Notes: generated by a model from the letters alone, not told the origin. Positions 16,608-24,513 are shown, numbered from the stretch's first letter. The stretch is DNA of 64,000 bases from Phycisphaeraceae bacterium (GCA_019636555.1 JAHBXH010000001.1:558001-622000); one strand, 5' to 3'. A program made the numbers and translations.

Positions 16608-17282
16608 GTGCCCGAACAGCCACCAAGAGAAAAACCAGCCAAACGACAGTCCTTCGCCCAGCGAAGCGCTGCCACACTCGCATCGTCTGATGCGAGTCTA
16701 AAGGGAAAGATCCCAGACGACGTCCTCGATCTTTACGAGGTTCATCAATGGAAGCACGCGGCGGCCATACTCAAGACGGATTTTCCGACCGAGTTTTCGG
16801 ATCTCATGTCAGTGCTGCGTGATTTCAGGATTCACAAGCGCCAAGTCATGGTCGGAGGAGGCGGCAAAACAGACATCGCCGCAAGCCTCGATGCGGGACT
16901 GTACAAGCGCGGGTGGTCGAAGAAGCGCTGGGATACCAAGATCGTGGTTGACGTTGAAGAATCGAAGTCGCCAACGCACGAGGTTGACAACTTCAAGAAT
17001 CGGGTGGCGGTCGAGGTCGAGTGGAGCAACAAGGACCCGTTCTTTGATCGAGATCTCAACAACTTCCGGCTCCTCTTCGACTTGCGAGTTATCAGCGTCG
17101 GAGTCATTATTACGAAGTCGGACAACTTGGCAGCGGTCTTCGATGACCTGGGTATCTGGTCCAAATACGGCACTACGACAACGTGGATGCACAAGCTGAT
17201 TCCGCGCATTGAAGGTGGGGGCGGGGGCGGTTGTCCGCTTCTGGTGTTCGGCCTAACAAGAAAGATCTTCGTTGAGGATTAG
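16608..17282 (+). CDS. BglII-like type II restriction endonuclease
   Basis: A 224-residue nuclease of the BglII/BstYI group (PD-(D/E)xK fold), predicted to cut a short palindromic DNA site. The core HEVDNFKNRVAVEVEW gives the active-site pattern Asp127-x8-Glu136-x-Glu138. The following KDPFFDRDLNNFRLLFDL and VISVGVIITKSDNL are the most conserved parts of the family. GTG 16608 is preceded by GGAGAG at a suitable distance. The gene ends 3 nt before the MT-A70 methyltransferase gene, so the pair forms a restriction-modification operon with the nuclease first. GC content is lower than in neighbouring housekeeping genes (30 of 60 in the line at 17101), consistent with transfer. The recognition site cannot be read; GATC-containing sites are typical of BglII relatives. 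Confidence 0.85.
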   Translation: MPEQPPREKPAKRQSFAQRSAATLASSDASLKGKIPDDVLDLYEVHQWKHAAAILKTDFPTEFSDLMSVLRDFRIHKRQVMVGGGGKTDIAASLDAGLYKRGWSKKRWDTKIVVDVEESKSPTHEVDNFKNRVAVEVEWSNKDPFFDRDLNNFRLLFDLRVISVGVIITKSDNLAAVFDDLGIWSKYGTTTTWMHKLIPRIEGGGGGGCPLLVFGLTRKIFVED

Positions 17283-17285
17283 CCG

Positions 17286-17987
17286 ATGAACGATAAATCT
17301 AAAGCCAGAGAAGAAGCGAGATTGGCCGCAGCCGACCTAATGGAATTTGGTTCTGGTTCCGTCGCCACTATTCTCGCCGATCCCCCGTGGCAGTTCTCGA
17401 ACAGCACGGGCAAGGTGGCACCGGAACACCGCAGGTTGCTTCGGTACCCCACTATGAATCTAGCGCAGATCATGGAGCTGCCGATTGCGCAAGTCGCCGC
17501 ACCCAAGGCCCACCTCTACCTGTGGGTTCCAAATGCGCTCATCGCGGAAGGGCTCGAGGTTCTGAAGCGTTGGGGCTTCAAGTACAAGAGCAACATCGTG
17601 TGGTACAAGGTGCGCAAGGATGGCGGCCCCGACCGGCGCGGTGTCGGCTTCTACTTCCGCAACGTCACCGAGGTCTGCTTGTTCGGCATTCGGGGCCGGA
17701 ACAACCGGACGGGACCTGCCGGACGCCGGCAGCCGAACGTGATCGTGTCCCGCAAACGCGAACACTCGCGAAAACCGGACGAGATCTACAACATCGTCGA
17801 GTCGTGCAGCCCGGGGCCGTATATGGAACTGTTTGCTCGCCACACTCGGCCGGGGTGGTTGCAATGGGGCAACGAGGTCGGATCGCCTGCCGCAAAGCTG
17901 CATCGCGGATACCGCGGCGGATCAATCCCTGTCGCTCAAGTCTTGCCCACTTCCAGCGACCACGGCATGCGATTGATTGCTGTGTAG
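17286..17987 (+). CDS. MT-A70 family adenine-N6 DNA methyltransferase (modification partner)
   Basis: A 233-residue SAM-dependent methyltransferase. The catalytic motif DPPW is at residues 32-35 (TILADPPWQFSN). The MT-A70 signature continues with LYLWVPNALIAEGLEVLKRW and GFKYKSNIVWYKVRKDGG, and SRKREHSRKPDEIYNIVE is the SAM-site loop typical of the family. In bacteria such enzymes make N6-methyladenine, often as cognate methylases of type II systems. The 3-nt gap after the BglII-like nuclease gene and the shared direction support that role: it would protect host sites from the nuclease. A GAGG Shine-Dalgarno overlaps the nuclease stop. The residues after about 210 are not family-like and may be a lineage extension. 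Confidence 0.9.
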   Translation: MNDKSKAREEARLAAADLMEFGSGSVATILADPPWQFSNSTGKVAPEHRRLLRYPTMNLAQIMELPIAQVAAPKAHLYLWVPNALIAEGLEVLKRWGFKYKSNIVWYKVRKDGGPDRRGVGFYFRNVTEVCLFGIRGRNNRTGPAGRRQPNVIVSRKREHSRKPDEIYNIVESCSPGPYMELFARHTRPGWLQWGNEVGSPAAKLHRGYRGGSIPVAQVLPTSSDHGMRLIAV

Positions 17988-18000
17988 GCCCCTTCCCCTG

Positions 18001-18327
18001 CCGGCGGCGGATTGTACATTTGGAGTGACGGACCACGCGATCGGAGTTCGGGGGCTTGGGGCGCGCGGCGGGAATCTCCGTGGCGCTCCGCCGACAGGGG
18101 AACGGGCTCGGTGTGCAGTTGTGCGGGCGCGTGCCGCGCGGCGGACAGGCTGAAAAGTTGGTTGGCTCGGATGCGCACCGCGCCGAAGTTCGCAGCGGTT
18201 GACCGACACGCCGCAGAGCAAGCCCATACCCCGCTCGGCGGAGCATCGCGTCGGCATCCATCACCGCAGAACGCGCACGCCGTCCAAGCGCTTCGGATGC
18301 GGCGATCCCTGTACAATCCGCCGCCGG
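18001..18327. mobile_element. 327-bp element bounded by perfect 17-bp inverted repeats (MITE-like)
   Basis: The left end CCGGCGGCGGATTGTAC (18001-18017) is the exact reverse complement of the right end GTACAATCCGCCGCCGG (18311-18327). Similarity continues outward in C-rich sequence with mismatches. The interior has no credible gene. It begins 14 bp after the methyltransferase stop. Size and ends fit a non-autonomous element or a large fold-back; no target duplication was established. The rest of the gap to 18437 shows nothing recognisable. Confidence 0.55.
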
Positions 18328-18437
18328 GCGGGGTGTGGGCGGTCCTTGAACGGCCACCCTTGGTAGTACCTTGCAGTCGAACAAACTTCAGAGGACCCGT
18401 TATCCCGCATTGCGCCCTCAGGGTCGAGCAAGCTTGA

Positions 18438-19241
18438 TTATTCAACGGGCTTGGTGGCGGGTGGGCCGCTCCTCACGAACGTTGCATATTGGATGGCATC
18501 CAAATTCGGCGCTTCAGGATCGGCCGCCGTCCCCTGCTCGCTATAAACCGATATCAACGTCCCGACGACTCGTGGGTTGCCGTCTAGATCAAAAGCAATC
18601 ACCGGCGCGCCCGACCAGCCGGGCCTGATTCCCTTCGCGTCGGGCCGCAGGTATGCCAAGCCGGTTGTGTCATCCGAGTCACGGAAACGGCGAGAGGGGG
18701 TCGCTACGACAGTGGCGGGCACAACCATCTGCGGAACGTCAAAGGTCATTTGCGGCGTGATCGCCGAGACGACACGATCAAAGCCGACTACTGCGACGCG
18801 CGTGCCCGGAGGAAGATCGCCCAAACCGTCAAATGGCAAACCGCGAATTGCAGGATGAGGAGCAAGCCGCAGCTGCGCCCAGTCATCCCCTTGTGAACCA
18901 GCGCGAAACTTTGAGTAGTCTCCGCCGTGGACGGTATCCCATTCGACGGGGGTGCCGTCCAGAAAGCCGCTCTTATAGCTCTTCAAAAAAAAACCCGAGC
19001 CGGGGTGAATCTCCAGTACGTGCTTGGCCGTTCGAAACTCACCGTTCTCCAACATGACGCCAATGGCGCCGCGCCGGAGACCCGGCGCGGCGCCTTCCCA
19101 GCAAAGAACTCGCACCGGCAGATCGCCCGCCGCCGCCGGCTCGGCCGGATTGGCTTCCGGCAAGTGGCGTTGGTGCTCACAGCTACCCGCGAGCATCACG
19201 GCGAGCGCCCCGGCAGTGCGAAAGAGTGCGGACCGACTCAT
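18438..19241 (-). CDS. Putative trypsin-like serine protease, lipoprotein-like
   Basis: A 267-residue exported protein. The N-terminus MSRSALFRTAGALAVMLAGSC is a signal peptide ending at Cys21, an atypical lipobox (A-G-S-C). The rest fits a chymotrypsin-fold catalytic triad in order: His74 in FRTAKHVLEIH, Asp120 in GDDWAQLRL and Ser210 in GWSGAPVIAF, where the usual sequence is GxSGxPV. The segment DLDGNPRVVGTLIS after the Ser motif is also typical of this fold. It would act in the periplasm or on the surface. It is the second gene of a pair with the lipoprotein gene ending at 19259 (17-bp gap). Triad assignment is by motif and spacing only; an inactive homologue is possible. Confidence 0.65.
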   Translation of the reverse strand: MSRSALFRTAGALAVMLAGSCEHQRHLPEANPAEPAAAGDLPVRVLCWEGAAPGLRRGAIGVMLENGEFRTAKHVLEIHPGSGFFLKSYKSGFLDGTPVEWDTVHGGDYSKFRAGSQGDDWAQLRLAPHPAIRGLPFDGLGDLPPGTRVAVVGFDRVVSAITPQMTFDVPQMVVPATVVATPSRRFRDSDDTTGLAYLRPDAKGIRPGWSGAPVIAFDLDGNPRVVGTLISVYSEQGTAADPEAPNLDAIQYATFVRSGPPATKPVE

Positions 19242-19258
19242 TTCTCAGCAAATGCGAT

Positions 19259-20056
19259 TCACCGCACCCTCCCGAGGGGTCGGATCGGATGATATTGCTC
19301 CGGAACGAGCGCCATGTTCGAAGAGTATCGAGTGTAGAGCACGTCAAAGTCAATGAAGCCGACAACCGAGTTGTTCGCGGCAATGATTGGCGTCAGCGTA
19401 CCGACACGGAACTCCAGGAACAGTTCCGGAACCACGCCGTCGGAAGGGACGACCATTCGGCGGACGCCTGCTTCAGCCAGATACGAAGCAACCTGACTTG
19501 TGGAACCGCTGACAGTCGTGTCGCTTCCCGACTGCGAAACCGTTACGTCGAACGGTGACGTATCGGGCCAGTGAAAGAGCGACGCGGTGGGAAGTGTGAA
19601 AGTCGCCATGTCGTTCTCTTCGTCGAGCAGTCCGCCGCCGACCGTGTTGCCCGATGGCGGCTCTTCGCCGTTCTCGTCAATGGGGGGAACGCCCGTGCTG
19701 CCGCCTTCATCGTCCGGGCGGGCGGGCTCGATGACGACCTGTGGAAAGCCGCCACCGCCCGGAACTTCGCCGGTAATTTCAAACTCCGCACACCTCATGC
19801 CGAAATAGGTCGGGATACACACGTACTTCTTCCCATTGGGCGCTTTGTAAACGGGCAACCCGTCAGGAGAAGTGCCCACCTGAACGCTGCCGGGCGGCAG
19901 GGCTTCTGGCCATCCGGTCCAAACCTTCAGTGTTCTTCCGTCCGGATCCACATAGTGGATTGTAACTCCCGGCTTGTAGGCGCATGAAGCCACAACCGCA
20001 GAGACCACGGCGATCGCCGCACCCATCCGAACTGCCGGCGCCAATCGAAGTGCCAC
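19259..20056 (-). CDS. Lipoprotein of unknown function
   Basis: A 265-residue protein with a lipoprotein signal (AAIAVVSAVVASC, modified Cys at residue 25). A short folded N-terminal region contains KVWTGWPEALPPG and NGKKYVCIPTYFGMRCAEFE (possible disulfide between two Cys). It is followed by a Pro/Gly/Glu-rich linker (about residues 105-150) and a C-terminal domain with LAEAGVRRMVVPSDG and SVVGFIDFDVLYTRYSS. No known family is recognised. It is the upstream gene of a two-gene unit with the trypsin-like lipoprotein (17-bp gap), so it may be its partner or substrate; this is inference from position. Confidence 0.65.
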   Translation of the reverse strand: MALRLAPAVRMGAAIAVVSAVVASCAYKPGVTIHYVDPDGRTLKVWTGWPEALPPGSVQVGTSPDGLPVYKAPNGKKYVCIPTYFGMRCAEFEITGEVPGGGGFPQVVIEPARPDDEGGSTGVPPIDENGEEPPSGNTVGGGLLDEENDMATFTLPTASLFHWPDTSPFDVTVSQSGSDTTVSGSTSQVASYLAEAGVRRMVVPSDGVVPELFLEFRVGTLTPIIAANNSVVGFIDFDVLYTRYSSNMALVPEQYHPIRPLGRVR

Positions 20057-20222
20057 TGCTCGACCTCACTTACTTCCGCGACCCTTGGTTTTGTCCACAT
20101 TGCAAATAGGCGGCAGGATCGCGCCCCACCCTGCATTCCCGACTTGCACAAACACGCCGGAACGGGCAGAACTTATCAAAACCAACGTCGGAGTCAAGTC
20201 GAACTCATAGTCTTTACATTGA

Positions 20223-20254
20223 ACAGCAATTCCACAAACTTGTGGAATTGCTGT
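20223..20254. repeat. Perfect 15-bp palindromic hairpin
   Basis: ACAGCAATTCCACAA (20223-20237), a 2-base spacer, then TTGTGGAATTGCTGT (20240-20254): a perfect inverted repeat. It lies 63 bp after the stop of the gene at 20318 and about 165 bp before the lipoprotein start, both on the minus strand. There is no T-run on either side, so it is more operator-like than a standard terminator. Confidence 0.7.
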
Positions 20255-20317
20255 GGTACTTACAGAGTCCTCGCGAATATGGCTCGGAAATTGATCGTTT
20301 CGTGTGTGTCAGTGGGT

Positions 20318-21001
20318 CTACGCCGCCACCGTCGCACTCACCGGCTCCGACCACGGGCCCGCAACCCCGCCTGCGGAAATCCATCTCAGCATGTAGACGG
20401 CTGTCTTGCCCCCGTCTTTGACTTCGAATTCGGCCGTGGCCGTACCGTCGGTGGAAAGAGAAAGGAACTGCAGCGCGCTCGGGTCCGTGGGCGTGGGGGT
20501 GCCCGCATCCACAAGTTTGAGGCGCAGTTCCGCGCCCAGCGTGCCCTTGGGCTTGGCGCGGCGGGTGGGCGTCGCCGCGTCGGTAAAGCGGATCGTGTGA
20601 CGCAGACGCAGGGCGGTATCCACCCGCGCGATCGGCGCGCTGGTCGGCGTGGGGGTGGGGGTGCGGCCCGAAGCCCGAACAGTCAAACCCATCGAAGCGC
20701 GGTCGGCGTCGGTGACCGTGGGAAAACCCTGGATCGCGCGGGCCGCTTCACGCGCGAGCGATTCGTACGCGGCGCGGGCCTCGTCCTTCTGCTGCGTCGC
20801 CGCCTCGGCCGCGGCCTGCTTCTGCACGTGCTGCGCGTAGGTCGCCTGCCAGAGAATCTGCGCGTTGAGCAGGCGGAGCGCGAGGTCTTCCGAGATCAGG
20901 TTGTTGATCAGAAAGTCGGCGGCGGGAGACGCAAAGCCGTTCTGCCATGTGTCGAACTCGGCGTCGGCGCGGGGGATGTAGTTGGGGCGTGATGCGGCCA
21001 T
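20318..21001 (-). CDS. Conserved-type protein of unknown function (SRPNYIP family)
   Basis: A 227-residue soluble protein without a signal peptide. It begins MAASRPNYIPRADAEFDTWQ and continues with a long Ala/Gln/Glu-rich helix (about residues 55-90) and a VTDADRASMGLTVR segment. A Thr-Pro linker (TPTPTPTSAP) then leads to a C-terminal beta-sandwich, fibronectin III-like in appearance, ending in YMLRWISAGGVAGPWSEPV. I recall proteins with the same NYIP...DADR...GLTV order in several bacterial phyla, but with no assigned function. The gene is immediately preceded by paired repeat arms (21037-21250), an unusual setting that suggests it travels as a unit. It is a solid reading frame; its role is unknown. 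Confidence 0.7.
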   Translation of the reverse strand: MAASRPNYIPRADAEFDTWQNGFASPAADFLINNLISEDLALRLLNAQILWQATYAQHVQKQAAAEAATQQKDEARAAYESLAREAARAIQGFPTVTDADRASMGLTVRASGRTPTPTPTSAPIARVDTALRLRHTIRFTDAATPTRRAKPKGTLGAELRLKLVDAGTPTPTDPSALQFLSLSTDGTATAEFEVKDGGKTAVYMLRWISAGGVAGPWSEPVSATVAA

Positions 21002-21036
21002 GATGAGGACTCCTGCGGGTGCGTGGGCGGGTGGGG

Positions 21037-21250
21037 CTTCACCACAGAGGACACAGAGAGCACAAAGCGGTGCGAAGCGGAGCGAGAAACAAAAAAGGAA
21101 AACCCTTTCCGCTCTTGATGATTCCTGACACTCTCTTCTGTCTTCCTCCGCGTTCTTTGTGTCCTTTGTGCTCTTTGTGGTGAAGTGCTTGGCGCCTTCT
21201 CCTTCTTCGCTGTCTCTCTCTGTGTTCTCTGTGTTCTCTGTGGTGAACTG
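21037..21250. repeat. Inverted array of CACAGAG/CTCTGTG repeats upstream of the SRPNYIP gene
   Basis: The left arm CTTCACCACAGAGGACACAG runs on to GAGAGCACAAAG (21037-21067). Opposing arms are CTTTGTGCTCTTTGTGGTGAAG (21164-21185) and a TCTCTGTGTTCTCTGTGG run ending TGAACTG (21213-21250). The arms can pair into a long imperfect hairpin. The consensus is shared with 16171-16270. The rest of 21002-21562 holds no recognisable gene. Confidence 0.75.
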
Positions 21251-21562
21251 CCTTTGTTTCGTTCCGGCGTGCGACCAAGCCGCGGCGGGGTACCGGCTTG
21301 CTCCTTTCCGGATCGAGCGGAGAAGCGTCCGACTTGAGCGGATTCGTGTACTTCTCGGCTAGACGCGCGAACGGATCGCGCGGAGCGAGCGACGGCTGTG
21401 CCGGAGAGGCGTCCGGATGAGCCGGAGAAGTGTCCAATTTGGCCGGAGGATCATTCGAAAGAAGCGGAAGCAACACCGCGAAGTCAGAGCGCGACCCCGG
21501 TTCGGGTCGCGCGGAATCAAAGCCCACATCGCCAGCAGCAACCCCACCCCCACCCCCATCCC

Positions 21563-21739
21563 GCCGACGGCCGGGTGGACGACGCCGATTTCATTCTCTT
21601 CTCCGCGCAGTACGACCTCATGCTCTGCGCCGATCCGCTGATGCCCGATTCGTGCAGCGCCGACTTCAATCAGGACGGCTTCGTGGACGACGCCGACTTT
21701 GTTCTGTTCGCCGCCTACGACGCGCTGCTGTGCCCGTGA
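21563..21739 (+). pseudogene. Orphan DDADF-type C-terminal tail, remnant of a secreted protein gene
   Basis: The last 58 codons encode a tail of the kind that ends the neighbouring secreted proteins: DGRVDDADFILFSAQYD, a Cys linker, then NQDGFVDDADFVLFAAYDAL and a terminal Cys-Pro. The frame is open upstream to 21398, but that part (Arg/Pro/His-rich, HPHPHP) has no signal peptide or domain. The first Ca loop lacks its initial Asp/Asn residues. It looks like the 3' end of a lost gene fused to repeat-rich DNA. No start or Shine-Dalgarno supports expression. Confidence 0.65.
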
Positions 21740-21920
21740 GTTCTCGCCGCGCGAAGCAGCCGTGCGCGTCAACACGTTGTAGGGAGATTTCCGGTTTTTG
21801 TGTGCTCTCTAACTTGCCTGGCTCGGCTTGTCGCACTGACCAATCCGGGTTCTTGACGCGACAGCTACCCTGACGTTCTGGCTGGCCGTCGTTCAGAATT
21901 CCCGCGAGAAGGAGATCAGT

Positions 21921-23015
21921 ATGGGCGTTCAGGTTCCCATTTTGTTCGCTTTCGTCCCGCTCGTCGCGCTCAGCGGCACTTCGTTCGCAGGCCTTTCCCA
22001 GAACGTGATCGCCTCGCCCGGCGGCTTTTTGCAGGCTGGCTGCGATCCGGGCCCGACGGGCGGCGGGTTTTTCTGGCCCGGCTACGACCTGGCCGGCGCC
22101 ATCAGCGGCGCCGGGTCGATGCTGAACGAGAGTTCGTTCGTCGGCCTGAGCGTTGCCGCGAATTCGGCCAGCTCGTCGGCGACGAATCTCAACAACAACT
22201 CCTCGGGTATCGCGGGCATGGGCTACGTGCTCATCAACGCGTTCAACAACGCGCCCAACAACAACCAGTTTCCACTCGGCGCAGTCAACGGCGGATGGAA
22301 AGAAACCTTTACAGTCACGAATCCGAACTACACCGGACAAGCGGGATATCTGGTGTTCGAAGTTGCGGCCTCGGGATTCCTGAAGGCGACCGGTTTCGCG
22401 GGTGCGGCCTCGGTGCTGGTGACCGCGTACAAAGACAACAACCAGCTGATGGCGAACCAGTACTTCAACCCGGGCGATTCCGATCTTCTCAGCACCGATC
22501 GTCAGTACGGCAACTGGGCGATCGCCACCTACGGCAACCCGAGCGTCGATAGCAAGTCGTTCAATGATTCGGTCACGATGGCTGTGCCCATCACTTTCGG
22601 AACGCCATTCACGCTCGGTGTGTACGCGTGGGGCAAAGCGGGCATGCGCTCTTCGAGCGGCGTGGCGGGTAATTCCACCGCCTTTATTCAGGACGGCAAG
22701 GTTCGCTGGGGCGGCATTCTCAATGTTCTCGCGGGCGGCAATTCGGTCATCGCGACCAGCACCGTGAGCGGTGCTTCGGGTAAAGACTGGGGGCCCGGCA
22801 CGCAGCCGCCCGACCCCTGCCCGGGCGATCTCAACAACGACGGCTTTGTCGACGACGCGGACTTCGTGGTCTTCGTCAACGCGTACAACATTCTCGACTG
22901 CGCCGATCCGTCGATGCCCGTTCTGTGTCCTGCGGATATGAACGGCGACGGGTTTGTGGACGACGCGGACTTTGTCCTCTTCGTCGCCGCATACAACGAT
23001 TTGGTGTGCGTCTGA
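21921..23015 (+). CDS. Secreted protein with DDADF dockerin-like tail, tandem copy 1
   Basis: A 364-residue exported protein: signal peptide about residues 1-23 (VPILFAFVPLVALSGTSFAG), a beta-rich domain of about 270 residues beginning LSQNVIASPGGFLQAGCDPG, and a tail with two loops (DLNNDGFVDDADF and DMNGDGFVDDADF), each followed by a YNxLxC segment. AAGGAG at 21909-21914, 6 nt before the ATG, fixes the start. The body is not a recognised enzyme. It has no catalytic-looking motif, and GPTGGGFFWPGYDLAGA suggests a structural or adhesive surface protein. The next gene (23389) is a close paralogue with nearly the same tail, so the pair arose by tandem duplication. Function is unknown; surface attachment through the tail is inferred. 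Confidence 0.85.
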   Translation: MGVQVPILFAFVPLVALSGTSFAGLSQNVIASPGGFLQAGCDPGPTGGGFFWPGYDLAGAISGAGSMLNESSFVGLSVAANSASSSATNLNNNSSGIAGMGYVLINAFNNAPNNNQFPLGAVNGGWKETFTVTNPNYTGQAGYLVFEVAASGFLKATGFAGAASVLVTAYKDNNQLMANQYFNPGDSDLLSTDRQYGNWAIATYGNPSVDSKSFNDSVTMAVPITFGTPFTLGVYAWGKAGMRSSSGVAGNSTAFIQDGKVRWGGILNVLAGGNSVIATSTVSGASGKDWGPGTQPPDPCPGDLNNDGFVDDADFVVFVNAYNILDCADPSMPVLCPADMNGDGFVDDADFVLFVAAYNDLVCV

Positions 23016-23020
23016 TCTGG

Positions 23021-23160
23021 CCTAGCAGGCTGTTGAAATTCTGATTGTGCCTACTGCGCCGACGCATTGCAGACAACTTTCTGGCCCTCAGACCCGGGTC
23101 GCGAGGGTAGATGGCGGTTCGAAATTGCGACTGGTTGGAGTTTTTCAACAGCCTGCTAGG
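23021..23160. mobile_element. 140-bp MITE-like element with 18-bp perfect terminal inverted repeats
   Basis: The left end CCTAGCAGGCTGTTGAAA (23021-23038) and right end TTTCAACAGCCTGCTAGG (23143-23160) are exact reverse complements. The interior has no gene. The GCTGTTGAAA / TTTCAACAGC end type is common among insertion-sequence-derived elements, but the parent family was not determined. It sits 6 bp after the stop of tandem copy 1. Confidence 0.7.
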
Positions 23161-23310
23161 TTCTGTGCGGCGAAATGTACCTCAAGGGGAATCCGTCCCC
23201 TGGGGCATCGACCGGACCGAGGCTGTTCACACCCACCGATTTGCGATCTGGCCGCAGGCGCCGTGCAATTCCCATGGTAAAAAACATGTCGCAAACCGCC
23301 CAAATCTCGC

Positions 23311-23340
23311 TTGTCGAGCTTTGATCGCGTCCGGTATGCT
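23311..23340 (+). promoter_or_regulatory. Candidate promoter for tandem copy 2
   Basis: TTGTCG (23311-23316) and TATGCT (23335-23340) are spaced by 18 bp, about 49 bp before ATG 23389, which has its own AAGGAGAG Shine-Dalgarno. The 23161-23310 stretch before it holds only a small hairpin (AGGGGA/TCCCCT near 23183-23199). Confidence 0.4.
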
Positions 23341-23388
23341 CGGTTTCTCTCGACGGCGCCATGCCCATCGCCGAGGAAGGAGAGAGCA

Positions 23389-24468
23389 ATGCCGTCACGG
23401 TTGTGTTTCGTCTGGATGGCCACGCCGACCGTCGCGCTTGCCGGACTATCGCAGAATGTAATCGTTTCGCCCGGCGGCTTCCTTCAGGCCGGCTGCGATC
23501 CCGGCCCGATCGGCGCCGGGTTTTCCTGGCCGGGGACCGATTTGGCAGGTTCTGTCGGCGGCGCAGGAGCGATGCTCAACGAAGGTTTGTTCAGCGGCCT
23601 CGGGGTCGTCGCGCGCTGGGCGAATTCTTCGGCCCCCGATCTGCACAACAGTTCTTCCGGCACCGCCGGCATGGGTTACGTGCTCCTTGATGCTTTCAAC
23701 AGCGCACCGAATTTCAACCAGTTTCCGATCGGCGCCGTCAACGGAGGCTGGAAGGAAACATTCACCGTGAATCACCCGGCTCATACAGGCCAGCCGGGGT
23801 TCTTCATCTTCGGGGTCGCCGCGTCGGGCTTTCTCGAAGCGACCGGGTTCACGGGAAACGCGAGCGTGATGGTCACGGCGTACAAAGACGACTTTCAGTT
23901 GGCGATGAACCAGCATTTCAATCCCGGTGATTCCGATCTGCTGAGCACCGATCGCCAGTACGGCCACTGGTCTGTTCCAACGCAAGGAATTCCGGACATT
24001 TACAGCAAGGCTTTCAACGATTCGGTCACCATGGCAGTGCCGATCACATTCGGCACTCCTTTCACGCTAGGGGTGTACGCGCGAGCCTTGTCCGGCATGG
24101 GCTCGTCAAGCGGGTTCCCCGGCATCTCGACCGGTCTGGTGGAAGGAACCAAAGTCCGCTGGGGAGGCATCCTCAACATACTCGCCGGCTCCACGCCTGT
24201 CATCGCGGGCAGCGCGGTCGTAAGCGCGACGGGCAAGGACTGGGGTCCGGGCACGCAACCGCCGGACCCGTGCCCGGGCGATCTCAACAACGACGGCTTT
24301 GTTGATGATGCGGACTTTGTCATTTTCGTCAACGCGTACAACATTCTCGACTGCGCCGATCCGTCGATGCCCGTGCTGTGTCCTGCGGATATGAACGGCG
24401 ACGGCTTTGTCGATGATGCCGACTTCGTTCTGTTCGTCGCGGCGTACAACAACCTGGTCTGCACCTGA
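23389..24468 (+). CDS. Secreted protein with DDADF dockerin-like tail, tandem copy 2
   Basis: A 359-residue paralogue of the 21921 gene, similar over its whole length. Shared segments include LSQNVIVSPGGFLQAGCDPG, GMGYVLLDAFNSAPN, QFPIGAVNGGWKETFTV and GDSDLLSTDRQYGHW, and the tail differs in only a few residues (NNLVCT against NDLVCV at the end). The signal peptide is short (MPSRLCFVWMATPTVALAG). ATG 23389 is supported by AAGGAGAG just upstream; an in-frame upstream extension to 23311 overlaps the candidate promoter and is rejected. Differences concentrate in the middle of the body, as expected for an older duplication with retained tail. Surface location is inferred; function is unknown. 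Confidence 0.85.
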   Translation: MPSRLCFVWMATPTVALAGLSQNVIVSPGGFLQAGCDPGPIGAGFSWPGTDLAGSVGGAGAMLNEGLFSGLGVVARWANSSAPDLHNSSSGTAGMGYVLLDAFNSAPNFNQFPIGAVNGGWKETFTVNHPAHTGQPGFFIFGVAASGFLEATGFTGNASVMVTAYKDDFQLAMNQHFNPGDSDLLSTDRQYGHWSVPTQGIPDIYSKAFNDSVTMAVPITFGTPFTLGVYARALSGMGSSSGFPGISTGLVEGTKVRWGGILNILAGSTPVIAGSAVVSATGKDWGPGTQPPDPCPGDLNNDGFVDDADFVIFVNAYNILDCADPSMPVLCPADMNGDGFVDDADFVLFVAAYNNLVCT

Positions 24469-24513
24469 AACATCGGAACGCTGGAACGTTTCTCGGTTTG
24501 GGAGCTTGCGAAG

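Noticed and set aside
18380..18437. Possible integron attC site between the restriction genes and the protease gene
   Set aside because: No clear GTTRRRY/RYYYAAC core sites or paired inner boxes could be laid out.
17936..18445. Minus-strand open frame across the 327-bp element
   Set aside because: Its ends are simply the translated inverted repeats, and the rest is Arg/Ala low complexity.
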